A stretch of DNA of 43,877 nucleotides from CAXSEF01 sp964236535. Lineage in GTDB: Bacteria > Pseudomonadota > Alphaproteobacteria > Acetobacterales > Acetobacteraceae. Each line of letters opens with the position of its first letter. The first letter of the stretch is position 1. The stretch is from positions 1 through 43,877 of the forward strand of contig CAXSEF010000019.1 in assembly GCA_964236535.1 (NCBI GenBank), written 5' to 3'. The translations under genes were made by a program, and so were the position numbers. Under the pieces are notes generated by a model. That model was not told the DNA's origin. It saw nothing but the letters and a program-made list of their open reading frames with translations, and did not search any database. Shown piece after piece: positions 7,547 through 17,851 of the stretch.

Positions 7547-9043
7547 ATGACTGAGCTCAGGACGATCACCACGACGGGCGGCAACAAGGTCGCCGACAAC
7601 CAGAACAGCGAGACGGTCGGCAAGTTCGGCCCCATCGTCCTGCAGGACTACAAGCTTCTGGAGAAGCTCGCCCACCAGAACCGCGAGCGCATTCCGGAAC
7701 GCACCGTCCACGCCAAGGGCTCGGGCGCGTTCGGCACCCTGACGGTCACCCACGACATTACCAGGTACTCGCGCGCCAAGGTGTTTACGCCGGGCAGCAA
7801 GACCGACCTGCTGCTGCGCTTCTCCACCGTGGCCGGCGAGACCGGCGCCGGCGACGCCGAGCGCGACGTGCGGGGCTTCGCGGTGAAGTTCTACACCGAG
7901 GAAGGCAACTGGGACCTCGTCGGCAACAACACCCCGGTGTTCTTCGTTCGCGACCCGATGAAGTTCCCCGACTTCATCCACACCCAGAAGCGCCACCCCC
8001 GCACCAACATGCGCTCTGCCACCGCGATGTGGGACTTCTGGTCGGCCTCGCCGGAAAGCCTGCACCAGGTCACCATCCTGTTCAGCGACCGCGGCCTGCC
8101 GAAGGGCTACCGCAACGTCAACGGCTACGGCAGCCACACCTTCAGCCTGTGGAACAACGAGGGCGAGCGCTTCTGGGTCAAGTTCCACTTCAAGAACCAG
8201 CAGGGCCACGACTTCTGGACCAACGACGAGGGTAACGCGATCATCGGCACCGACCGTGAGAGCAGCCAGCGCGACCTCTACGAATCGATCGAAAAGGGCA
8301 ACTTCCCGAAGTGGAAGATGTTCGTGCAGATCATGCCCGAGCTCGACGCCGGCAAGCAGTCGTACAACCCGTTCGACTTGACCAAGGTCTGGCCGCACGG
8401 CGAGTACCCGCTGATCGAGGTCGGCGAGTTCGAGCTGAACCGCAACCCCGACAACTATTTCGCCGAGATCGAGCAGGCCTCTTTCTCGCCGAGCAACGTC
8501 GTCCCCGGCATCGGCTTCAGCCCGGACAAGATGCTGCAGGCCCGCGTGTTCGCCTATGCCGACGCCCACCGCTACCGCATCGGCACCCACTACGAGATGC
8601 TGCCGGTCAACCGCCCGCGGGTCGAGGTCAACACCTATCACCGCGACGGCTCGATGCGCTTCGACCAGCCGAAGATCGGCGACGCCTACTACGAGCCGAA
8701 CCGCTTCGGTGGTCCGGTCGAGGACAGGTCGGTGTCCGAGCCGCCGTTCCGCCTTGAGGCGGCCGTGGTCGCCCGCTACGACCACCGCGAGGGTAACGAC
8801 GACTACACGCAGCCGGGCGATCTGTTCCGGATGTTCGACCAGGGCCAGCGCCAGCGCCTGTTCCACAACATCGCAGCCGCGATGCAGGGCGTGCCGGCCA
8901 ACATCGTCGTCGCGCAGATCGAGCACTTCCGCAAGTGCGACCCTGCCTACGGCGAAGGCGTGGCGGCGGCGATCGCCAGGGTCAACACCCCGGCGAACAG
9001 CGACCCTGTCTCGGCCGGCGGGCAGCTCCAGGCCGCCGAGTAG
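7547..9043 (+). CDS. katA: monofunctional heme catalase (small-subunit, clade 3)
   Basis: A 498-residue cytoplasmic catalase that dismutates hydrogen peroxide to water and oxygen. The active-site block RERIPERTVHAKGSGAFG gives the catalytic His55, GNNTPVFF the distal Asn128, and RVFAYADAHRYRIG the proximal heme ligand Tyr337. The length matches the small-subunit class; there is no C-terminal flavodoxin-like domain of large catalases. ATG 7547 was chosen over upstream starts in the same frame (open to 7286) because those lie in a repeat element and GGGAGAAGA precedes 7547. It is a single-gene unit with its own OxyR-like site and an intrinsic terminator. Confidence 0.96.
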   Translation: MTELRTITTTGGNKVADNQNSETVGKFGPIVLQDYKLLEKLAHQNRERIPERTVHAKGSGAFGTLTVTHDITRYSRAKVFTPGSKTDLLLRFSTVAGETGAGDAERDVRGFAVKFYTEEGNWDLVGNNTPVFFVRDPMKFPDFIHTQKRHPRTNMRSATAMWDFWSASPESLHQVTILFSDRGLPKGYRNVNGYGSHTFSLWNNEGERFWVKFHFKNQQGHDFWTNDEGNAIIGTDRESSQRDLYESIEKGNFPKWKMFVQIMPELDAGKQSYNPFDLTKVWPHGEYPLIEVGEFELNRNPDNYFAEIEQASFSPSNVVPGIGFSPDKMLQARVFAYADAHRYRIGTHYEMLPVNRPRVEVNTYHRDGSMRFDQPKIGDAYYEPNRFGGPVEDRSVSEPPFRLEAAVVARYDHREGNDDYTQPGDLFRMFDQGQRQRLFHNIAAAMQGVPANIVVAQIEHFRKCDPAYGEGVAAAIARVNTPANSDPVSAGGQLQAAE

Positions 9044-9070
9044 GCACCCCGCTCAGGCCAGCAGAACCAG

Positions 9071-9102
9071 CCGGGGGAGCCGCAGGCTCCCCCGGTTTTT
9101 TT
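9071..9102 (+). terminator. intrinsic terminator of katA
   Basis: A perfect 11-bp stem, CCGGGGGAGCC (9071-9081) with GGCTCCCCCGG (9085-9095), a 3-nt loop and seven T (9096-9102), 28 nt after the katA stop. It is the only clear U-run terminator I found in the window. Confidence 0.93.
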
Positions 9103-9194
9103 GTGCCCGACGCACTGCTATAGGCGGGTTCCCGCTACCAGGCCGTGGGCAGCGCCCGGCCGTGCCGCCCTCCCCGCCAAGCAGGAGCCCGACG

Positions 9195-11234
<2,040 letters not shown>

Positions 11235-11336
11235 AGCCGGGCAGGGGAGGCGGCAAGGCTGGGGGCGACGCCGCCCCCTAGACCCCGGCATCAGTCTGGG
11301 TCCTGGCCACCGACATCCGAGGCCGGCGGGGCTTGG

Positions 11337-11891
11337 TCAGCCTGGTGCGACGACCCGGTTTGGTCCGGACACCCATGCGGCGCGGCTCAGCTCGAACTGC
11401 GTCTCGTCGCTGGCGCTTCCCTTGAAGAAGTCAGCGTGCTCGATCCTGCGCACGGCCTCGAAGCCAAGGCTGCCGAGCAGCGCCGCCGAGGCCTGGTTGC
11501 GGGTGTCGACCAGCGCGCGCGCCAGCGCCACCAGGGGCATCGCGAACACCAGCTCCAGCGTCGCCGCGAGTCCGGTCCGCCCGACCCCCTGCCGCCAGCA
11601 CGACGGGAACACCTGGTAGGCCACCAGCGCCACGTCGCCGGCAACCGTCGCCTGCGTCGTGCCGACGAACGCCGCCTCGCGCCTGATCGCCCAGTTGAAC
11701 CACAGCTCGGACCCGTCGACCGAGCGCCCTGCCGCGAACCGCCGGAAGCGCGTCCGCAGCGCCTCGACGTCACCCGGCGGATCGCCCGGCAGGTACGCAT
11801 ACCCGGCCGGGTCGGACAGCCCGAGGAACAGGCCGTCGGCGTGCTCCGGCGTCAGGGGGTCCAGCCACACCCGATACGAGGCAACCGTCAT
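11337..11891 (-). CDS. GNAT-family N-acetyltransferase
   Basis: A 184-residue protein of the RimJ/RimL-type GNAT fold. N-terminal WLDPLTPEHADGLF and the middle FVGTTQATVAGDVALVAYQVF are beta-strand-like; QGVGRTGLAATL resembles the acetyl-CoA pyrophosphate loop (Q/R-x-x-G-x-G/A), and VDTRNQASAALLGSLGFEAV is the typical last helix/strand with Asn. The substrate cannot be read from the sequence. The start was set at ATG 11891 (GGAGG upstream) rather than in the frame open to 12146, since the extra part lies in a repeat element. There is no obvious operon partner. Confidence 0.72.
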   Translation of the reverse strand: MTVASYRVWLDPLTPEHADGLFLGLSDPAGYAYLPGDPPGDVEALRTRFRRFAAGRSVDGSELWFNWAIRREAAFVGTTQATVAGDVALVAYQVFPSCWRQGVGRTGLAATLELVFAMPLVALARALVDTRNQASAALLGSLGFEAVRRIEHADFFKGSASDETQFELSRAAWVSGPNRVVAPG

Positions 11892-11976
11892 TCGCCACCT
11901 CCGGCACGGTCGGCCGATACGAGGGCCGCGACGAACGGTCCAGGCATGATCGCAGCCCCCGTGGTTCCCGAACGAA

Positions 11977-12229
11977 CTCAGACCAGTGGCACGAGGCGCT
12001 AACCTGCAAGCGCAGCAAGGCTGGGCTCTCCCTGCACCCGCATTCCAATGGCCGGGCGACCCGTTGGAACCGTGCGCGGGCACCGCCCAGACCCGCCAGC
12101 GGCCCGAGGCCTCTGGAAACCCGTTCCCTGGAGAAATGGATTCCAAAGGCGAGCCTTTGGCGGAGTCCAGAGGCAGAGCCTCTGGCCTTGCTTGCCTGAA
12201 CCATCACGCTCAAGCCCGTCGGTATCAGA
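11977..12229 (-). mobile_element. full-length MITE-like intergenic element, copy 6 (reversed)
   Basis: The whole element in reverse orientation, about 253 bp. On the minus strand it starts TCTGATACCGACGGGCTTGA, followed by AGCGTGAT, then stem 1 (12167-12185, perfect 8 bp), stem 2 (CCAAAGGC-GA-GCCTTTGG, 12143-12160), the GGCGGGTCTGGGC block, GGTTCCAACGG, TGGAATGCGGG, AGCCCAGCCTTGCTGCGCTT and a degenerate right end (CACTGGTCTGAG). It aligns block by block with 43527-43733 but keeps about 45 bp that the other copy lacks. No coding capacity. Confidence 0.82.
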
Positions 12230-12392
12230 CCAGGAAGATCAGCAGCAGCAGCAACAGCACCACCAGGCCAAACACGGCATAGACCACCGTCCTGGTGAAG
12301 TTGCCCCAGAACAGCTCGCGGTCCGCGGTGAATGCCTCGACCGTCGTGGGCCCCGCCGGCGCCTTCGTCGCGTGGATCGTGTCGTCGGCCAT
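12225..12392 (-). CDS. aa3-type cytochrome c oxidase subunit IV
   Basis: A 55-residue peptide of the bacterial aa3 oxidase subunit IV family: a hydrophilic start with EAFTADRELFWGNFTRTVV and one C-terminal membrane helix (about residues 34-55) rich in Val and Leu. This small subunit sits in the oxidase complex of Paracoccus-like alphaproteobacteria and is often encoded away from ctaCDE, as here. GGAGG precedes ATG 12392. The reading frame ends FLV-TGA, and the TGA belongs to the terminal TGATACC of the adjoining mobile element. The family's C-terminus is normally about here, so the protein is probably intact or only slightly changed. Confidence 0.82.
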   Translation of the reverse strand: MADDTIHATKAPAGPTTVEAFTADRELFWGNFTRTVVYAVFGLVVLLLLLLIFLV

Positions 12393-12477
12393 CGCTCGCC
12401 TCCAATCCGGCAATGTCCCGCTTCGGGACAAGCCGCGTTCTAGGACCCGCCACCGCGCCTCGGCAAGGCCCGCAGCG

Positions 12478-13098
12478 TCACGCCGGCGGGTTCAGCAGCG
12501 CCGCCCCCGGCTCCGCCCAGCCAGCGCTCCCGCCTGCCTGCCCCAGCACGAACCGGCGCAGCGCCGCCGGATACAAAACGTGCTCCTGCGCCAGCACCCG
12601 CGCCGCCAGCCCCGCCGCGTCGTCGCCCGGCAGCACCGGCACCGCCGCCTGCGCCAGGATCGGCCCCTGGTCCACGCCATCGGTCACCAGGTGCACGGTG
12701 CAGCCGTGCAGCCGCACCCCCGCCGCCAGCGCCCGGGCATGCGTGTCCAGCCCCGGAAACGCCGGCAGCAGGCTGGGGTGCACGTTCAGCATCCGCCCCG
12801 CCCATCGCCCCACCAGGTAAGGCGTCAACACCCGCAGATACCCCGCGAGGCACACCACCTCGACACCACGCGACTCCAGCTCCGCCTGCACCGCCGCCTC
12901 GTGTGCAGCCCGGTCGCGCCCGAACGCCCGGTGGTCGACGCACACCGCCTCCACCCCGGCGGCACGCGCCAGCGCCAGGCCTTCCGCGCCGGGCCGGTTC
13001 GACAGCACCAGCACCACCCGCACCGGCGCCGCCGCCGTGCGCAGCAGCGCCGCCATGTTCGAGCCGCGGCCGGAGATCAGGATCGCGACGTCGGTCAC
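12478..13098 (-). CDS. purN: phosphoribosylglycinamide formyltransferase
   Basis: A 206-residue enzyme that formylates GAR using 10-formyl-tetrahydrofolate, step three of purine synthesis. The N-terminal phosphate loop is SGRGSNM (9-15). The catalytic residues N105 and H107 in MLNVHPSLLP and D143 in VTDGVDQGPIL match N106, H108 and D144 of the E. coli enzyme. The start codon is GTG (13098), the only start consistent with the conserved N-terminus. It lies downstream of purM on the same strand, with 166 bp between them holding a hairpin element, and is probably part of a purMN transcript. Confidence 0.95.
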   Translation of the reverse strand: MTDVAILISGRGSNMAALLRTAAAPVRVVLVLSNRPGAEGLALARAAGVEAVCVDHRAFGRDRAAHEAAVQAELESRGVEVVCLAGYLRVLTPYLVGRWAGRMLNVHPSLLPAFPGLDTHARALAAGVRLHGCTVHLVTDGVDQGPILAQAAVPVLPGDDAAGLAARVLAQEHVLYPAALRRFVLGQAGGSAGWAEPGAALLNPPA

Positions 13099-13099
13099 G

Positions 13100-13155
13100 G
13101 CAGCAAGGCCGGGGCTCTGCCCCGAACCGGCCCGACGCCGCGGACCCGCACACGA
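13100..13155 (+). repeat. intergenic hairpin element, type b, copy 7 (partial)
   Basis: CAGCAAGGCCGGGGCTCTGCC with stem CGGGGC-TCT-GCCCCG (13110-13124), followed by a decayed second half ending GGACCCGCACACGA (13141-13154), comparable with AGACCCGCACATGA of copy 2. It lies between purM and purN, in the plus orientation although both genes are on the minus strand. Confidence 0.65.
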
Positions 13156-13264
13156 GACGCTTCGGCAGACGCCGGGCCGGGACGATCCGGCGGGCTCTTC
13201 GCATGGTTGCCAACGGCTCGGCCGTTGCCTGCGACCAGCGGCGGAGCCCGCGGTCTTGCCGGCC

Positions 13265-14425
13265 TCACGCCATCCTTGCCGAAGCCGGTCCGTCCTGCGC
13301 CTCGATCCGCCCGATCACGTGGACGTCCTCGCCCAGCTCGCTCAGCAGCGCCGTCGCCGAGGCCACGTTCGATACCACCAGCGCCATGCCCACGCCGCAG
13401 TTGAACACCCGCAGCATCTCCTCCTCCGCGACGCCTCCCGCGCGCTGCAGCCAGTCGAACACCGCCGGCCGCGGCCACGATCCCGGCTCCAGCACCGCCG
13501 CGACCCCGTCCGGCAGCACCCGCACCAGGTTGTCGGCGAGCCCGCCGCCGGTGATGTGCGCCGCGGCCCGCAGCAGCCCCGCCCGGTGCACCGCCAGCAC
13601 CGGGCGCACGTACAGCCGCGTCGGCACCAGCAGCGCCCGCGCGAGGCTGACGCCCGGACCCTCCGCATCCGCGCCGCCCGCGCCCGTTGCGAACGGCGCG
13701 TCGTCGTGCCAGCCGAGCCCGGAGCCGGCCACGATCCGCCGCACCAGCGAGAACCCGTTCGAATGCACGCCGCTGCTCGCCAGTCCGAGCACCATATCCC
13801 CGGGCGACACCGCGCGCGGCAGCAGGGTGCCGCGTTCCGCGGCACCCACCGCGAAGCCCGCAAGATCGTAGTGCCCGGCGCCGTACAGCCCCGGCATCTC
13901 CGCCGTCTCGCCGCCCACCAGCGCGCACCCCGACTCCCTGCAGCCTCGGGCGATGCCCGCGACCACCCGTGCCGCCCGCGCCACGTCGAGCCTGCCGGTC
14001 GCGAAATAGTCGAGGAAGAACAGCGGCTCGGCGCCCTGCACCACCAGGTCGTTCACGCACATCGCCACCAGGTCCACTCCCAGCGCGTCGTGCAGCCCCG
14101 GGTCGGCCTCGCCCGCCTCGATCGCCACCAGCAGCTTGGTGCCCACCCCGTCGGTCGCCGACACCAGGATCGGGTCGCGAAATCCCGCCGCCCTCAGGTC
14201 GAACAGCGCCCCGAAACCGCCGAGCCCGCCCATCGTCCCCGCCCGGCCGGTCGCCTCGGCCGCCGGCCGGATCGCGTCGACCAGCGCGTCGCCGGCCTCG
14301 ATGTCCACACCCGCGTCGCGGTAGGTCGCGCCGTTCGCCCGCACTCCGCCGACCGCATCCGCCGGGCCATCCGATACGGCGGGGCCGGACCGGCCGTCCG
14401 CGGCGCTGCTGTCTTCGCTGTTCAT
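13265..14425 (-). CDS. purM: phosphoribosylformylglycinamidine cyclo-ligase
   Basis: A 386-residue AIR synthetase closing the imidazole ring from FGAM and ATP, step five of purine synthesis. Family blocks are ATYRDAGVDIEAG, GGFGALFDL, VSATDGVGTKLLVA (ATP/Mg site), MCVNDLVVQGAEPLFFLDYFATG, GGETAEMPG and SSGVHSNGFSLVR. The C-terminal IGRIEAQDG is the usual end. The first 30 or so residues are a non-conserved Ser/Gly/Asp-rich extension, so translation might begin later; no better in-frame start is evident. Divergent from hdaA across 145 bp, an arrangement widespread in alphaproteobacteria. Confidence 0.95.
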   Translation of the reverse strand: MNSEDSSAADGRSGPAVSDGPADAVGGVRANGATYRDAGVDIEAGDALVDAIRPAAEATGRAGTMGGLGGFGALFDLRAAGFRDPILVSATDGVGTKLLVAIEAGEADPGLHDALGVDLVAMCVNDLVVQGAEPLFFLDYFATGRLDVARAARVVAGIARGCRESGCALVGGETAEMPGLYGAGHYDLAGFAVGAAERGTLLPRAVSPGDMVLGLASSGVHSNGFSLVRRIVAGSGLGWHDDAPFATGAGGADAEGPGVSLARALLVPTRLYVRPVLAVHRAGLLRAAAHITGGGLADNLVRVLPDGVAAVLEPGSWPRPAVFDWLQRAGGVAEEEMLRVFNCGVGMALVVSNVASATALLSELGEDVHVIGRIEAQDGPASARMA

Positions 14426-14570
14426 GCGGGCCCCTGGAACACGCTAGGATGGGGGCGCCGGCAGGCGCCGGAGCCGCCGACACAACCATACCGCAGGTCC
14501 CGCGGCAACAGCGCGGCGCCGCGGCTGCGAGCAGGAAACGCCTGATGCCAAGCCGTGCCAGGCCAGCATC

Positions 14571-15338
14571 GTGTCCGACCGGCACCCCGTGACTCCCCGC
14601 CAGCTGGCGCTGCCCTTCGCCCATGATCCGCGCTACGACGACGAGATCCTGGCCGGCGACGCCAACCAAGCGGCGCTGGCCTGGACCGCGCAGCCGCTGC
14701 GCTGGCCCGCGCGGCGCCTGGCGCTGTGGGGCGAGGCCGGGACCGGCAAGACGCACCTGCTGCACCTCTGGAGCCGAAGCCACGGCGCGCTGCTGCTCGA
14801 CGGCGCAGCCCTGCGCGACCGCGATCCGCGACAGCCCGCCGTCGGCGCGTGGCACGACGCGGCCACGCTGCCTTTGCCGCACGCCGGCGCCGCTCCCGCA
14901 GCGCTCGCGATCGACGACGCCGACCTCGCCGCCGAGGAGGCGTTGCTGCACCTGCTGAACACCGCCAACGAGGCCGGCCAGCCGGTGCTGCTCGCCGCCC
15001 GTGCCGCACCGGCGCGCTGGGGCACCGCACTGCCCGACCTGCGCAGCCGGCTGCGCGCCACCACCGCGGTCGAGCTCGGCCCGCCCGACGACGCGCTGCT
15101 GCACGCGCTGCTCGACCGCCTGCTCGCGGATCGCCAGCTCGCCGTCTCGCCGGCGACCCGCGACTGGCTGCTCGCCCACCTGCCGCGCACCCCCGCCGCG
15201 CTGCGCGAGGCCGCCGCCCGGCTCGACCGCGTCTCGCTGGCCGAGGGCCGGCGCGTCACCCGGGCGCTGGCCGCCGGCATCCTTGCCGACGCCGGACCGA
15301 GCGACGAGCCCGCGACGAACGGCCCCACGCTGTTCTGA
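14571..15338 (+). CDS. hdaA: DnaA-related regulatory ATPase HdaA
   Basis: A 255-residue DnaA-like AAA+ protein without the DnaA DNA-binding domain. The N-terminal QLALPF (11-16) is the sliding-clamp-binding motif of Hda proteins, and GEAGTGKT (54-61) is Walker A. IDDAD near residue 120 is the Walker B equivalent. Hda/HdaA with the clamp stimulates hydrolysis of DnaA-ATP after initiation, so limiting re-initiation. The start is GTG 14571, which places the clamp motif at the N-terminus as expected. The adjacency to divergent purM and downstream ppk1 is the classical alphaproteobacterial context; the permease gene often found between them is absent. Confidence 0.88.
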   Translation: MSDRHPVTPRQLALPFAHDPRYDDEILAGDANQAALAWTAQPLRWPARRLALWGEAGTGKTHLLHLWSRSHGALLLDGAALRDRDPRQPAVGAWHDAATLPLPHAGAAPAALAIDDADLAAEEALLHLLNTANEAGQPVLLAARAAPARWGTALPDLRSRLRATTAVELGPPDDALLHALLDRLLADRQLAVSPATRDWLLAHLPRTPAALREAAARLDRVSLAEGRRVTRALAAGILADAGPSDEPATNGPTLF

Positions 15339-15410
15339 CCGGTGCACCCGGCCGGCGCACCAGGGATGTCGCCGCTGACATGCCTGGCTCGAATGCGATA
15401 CCGTGTGCGA

Positions 15411-17624
15411 ATGACCAAACCCCAGCTTGCCCGTCACGTGGTGGCCGAACCGTCCGCGCCCGAACCCGCCGCCCCGGCCACGGTCACGTCCGACATGCCG
15501 GAGCGCTTCATCAACCGGGAGCTGTCCTGGCTCGACTTCAACGGCCGCGTGGTCGAGGAGGCGGAGAACGCCCGCCACCCGCTGCTCGAGCGTCTGCGCT
15601 TCCTCTCCATCAGCGCTGCCAATCTCGACGAATTCTTCTCGGTCCGCGTCGCCGGGCTGATCGGCATGGAGCGCGAGGGCGTGCTGACGCTGTCGCCGGA
15701 CGGCCGCACGCCCGCGCAGCAGCTCGCCGCCGTCAACGAGCGCGCCAAGCGCCTGCTCGACGCGCAGGCCGGGGTCTGGCTGCAGCTGCGCCGCCAGCTC
15801 GAGGTCGCCGGCATCGTGCTGTGCGAGCCGGGAGCGCTGTCCGGCGACGACCGCGCCTGGCTCGACGCCTGGTTCATGGAGCGCGCCTTCCCGGTGCTGA
15901 CGCCGCTCGCCATCGACCCGGCGCACCCGTTCCCGTTCGTGCCCAACACCGGCCTGGTCATGGCGGTCAAGCTGTCGCGCGAGGAGGATGGCCAGCCGAT
16001 GCGCGGCCTGATCCCGCTGCCTTCGCTGATCGCCCGTTTCATCCGGCTGCCCGCGCGGGCCGGCGGGCCGATCCGCTTCGTGATGCTGGAAGACGTGGTC
16101 GAGCTGTCGATCGGCCTGCTGTTCCCCGGTTTCCACGTCACCGGGCGTGGCCTGTTCCGCCTGATCCGCGACACCGACGTCGAGTTCGAGGACGAGGCGC
16201 AGGACCTGGTACGGTCCTACGAGACCGCGCTGAAGCGTCGGCGCCGCGGCGTCGTCATCCACCTCGGCGTCGACGCCGCGATGCCCGACGACCTGATCGA
16301 GCTGGTGGCGGGCGAGCTCGGCGTGCAGCGCAACGCGCTGGTGATCCATGCCGGCCTGCTCGGCGTCAGCGACCTGACCCAGCTGATCGTCGATGACCGC
16401 CCCGACCTCCTGTTCAAGCCCTACACGCCGCGCTTCCCCGAGCGGGTGCGCGATTTCGCCGGCAACTGCTTCGCCGCAATCCGCGCCAAGGACTTCGTCG
16501 TCCACCACCCGTTCGAGAGCTTCGACGTTGTCGTCCAGTTCCTCCGCCAGGCCGCCCAGGACCCGGCCGTCGTCGCGGTCAAGCAGACCCTCTACCGCAC
16601 CTCGCGCGACAGCCCGATCGTCAAGGCGCTGATCGAGGCCGCCGAGTCCGGCAAGTCGGTCACCGCCATGGTCGAGTTGCGCGCGCGCTTCGACGAGGAA
16701 GCCAACATCTCGCTGGCCCGCCTGCTCGAAGCCGCCGGCGTCCAGGTGGTCTACGGCTTCGCCGAGCTGAAGACCCACGCCAAGCTCAGCCTCGTGGTAC
16801 GGCGGGAGGGCGGCTCGATGCGCAGCTACGCCCATTTCGGCACCGGCAACTACCATCCGATCACCGCGCGTATCTACACCGACCTGAGCTTCTTCACCTG
16901 CGACCCCGCGCTCACCCGCGACGCCGCCCGGCTGTTCAACTACATGACCGGCTACGCCCGTCCGGACCGCATGGAGCAGGTGGCGTTCAGCCCGCTCACC
17001 ACCCGCCCGACCCTGCTCGCGATGATCGACCACGAGATCCGCATGGTCCGCGACGGCCGCCCGGGGACCATCTGGCTCAAGCTGAACAGCCTCGTGGACC
17101 CCGTCCTGATCGACAAGCTGTACGAGGCGTCCTGCGCCGGCGTGTCCACGATGGCCGTCGTGCGCGGCATCTGCTGCCTGCGGCCGCGAGTGCCAGGGCT
17201 GTCCGAGAACATCCGGGTCAAGTCGATCGTCGGCCGCTTCCTCGAGCACAGCCGGATCTGCGTGTTCGGCCGTGGCAACCGTCTGCCCAGCCGCCAGGCC
17301 GCCGTGTTCATCAGCAGCGCCGACTGGATGGCGCGCAACATGGAGTGGCGCGTGGAGACGCTGGTGCCGATCCATAATCCGACGGTCCACGCCCAGGTTC
17401 TCGACCAGGTGATGGTCACCAACCTTAAGGACACGGTGCAGTCGTGGGAGCTGTCCAGCAACGGCACCTGGAACCGCCTCGATCCCGGACCCAAGCCGGT
17501 CTCCGCCCATGAATACTTCATGACGAACCCCTCGCTTTCCGGCCGCGGCTCGGCGCTGCACGGCCCGCTCGTTCCGGTGCCACGGCCGCTGCCACGACGC
17601 CCGGACCGGATCCTGCAGGACTGA
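15411..17624 (+). CDS. ppk1: polyphosphate kinase 1
   Basis: A 737-residue enzyme making polyphosphate from ATP, reversible. The phosphorylated histidine is H475 in AHFGTGNYH and the second essential histidine is H613 in RFLEHSR, both in the PLD-like C-terminal domains; FISSADWMARN follows. The N-domain begins RFINRELSWLDFN near residue 32. ATG 15411 is used; the frame is open to 15342 and an ATG at 15393 is also possible, with no strong ribosome-binding site to choose between them. ppx follows on the same strand, so polyphosphate synthesis and breakdown genes are paired. A reversed element begins about 12 nt after the stop. Confidence 0.95.
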   Translation: MTKPQLARHVVAEPSAPEPAAPATVTSDMPERFINRELSWLDFNGRVVEEAENARHPLLERLRFLSISAANLDEFFSVRVAGLIGMEREGVLTLSPDGRTPAQQLAAVNERAKRLLDAQAGVWLQLRRQLEVAGIVLCEPGALSGDDRAWLDAWFMERAFPVLTPLAIDPAHPFPFVPNTGLVMAVKLSREEDGQPMRGLIPLPSLIARFIRLPARAGGPIRFVMLEDVVELSIGLLFPGFHVTGRGLFRLIRDTDVEFEDEAQDLVRSYETALKRRRRGVVIHLGVDAAMPDDLIELVAGELGVQRNALVIHAGLLGVSDLTQLIVDDRPDLLFKPYTPRFPERVRDFAGNCFAAIRAKDFVVHHPFESFDVVVQFLRQAAQDPAVVAVKQTLYRTSRDSPIVKALIEAAESGKSVTAMVELRARFDEEANISLARLLEAAGVQVVYGFAELKTHAKLSLVVRREGGSMRSYAHFGTGNYHPITARIYTDLSFFTCDPALTRDAARLFNYMTGYARPDRMEQVAFSPLTTRPTLLAMIDHEIRMVRDGRPGTIWLKLNSLVDPVLIDKLYEASCAGVSTMAVVRGICCLRPRVPGLSENIRVKSIVGRFLEHSRICVFGRGNRLPSRQAAVFISSADWMARNMEWRVETLVPIHNPTVHAQVLDQVMVTNLKDTVQSWELSSNGTWNRLDPGPKPVSAHEYFMTNPSLSGRGSALHGPLVPVPRPLPRRPDRILQD

Positions 17625-17633
17625 GCACAGGAG

Positions 17634-17736
17634 GCAGGCAAGGCTGGGCCCTGTGGAAACCCTATCCTCTGGGCAAAGCGGTTCCAAGGGCCCGGCCATT
17701 GGCGGAGTCCGGGGGCAGAGCCTCTGGACTTGCCGG
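17634..17736 (-). repeat. intergenic hairpin element, type a, copy 8 (reversed, decayed)
   Basis: Reverse-orientation left half: CCAAGGGCCCGGCCATTGG (17684-17702, stem 2 with mismatches), GGCGGAGTCC, then GGGGGCAGAGCCTCTGG (stem 1). A GCAAGGCTGGGCCCTG block at 17638-17653 may be the opposite end with the interior deleted. It fills much of the ppk1-ppx gap. Confidence 0.6.
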
Positions 17737-17851
17737 GCGACCATGCACACCGCGGCGTCGGCAGACACGATCGTCCTGTCTACCCAGGCCGCGGCCCTGG
17801 CCTTCCACGGCCCGATCCGGCACCGTCCGTCCGAACCGTCAGAGCGCCCCG

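Noticed and set aside
13095..17768. Very long minus-strand open frame (about 1550 codons)
   Set aside because: It runs opposite purM/hdaA/ppk1 frames and consists of Arg/Gly/Ala/Asp-rich low-complexity sequence, as expected from GC-rich third positions. The real genes here have full family motifs.
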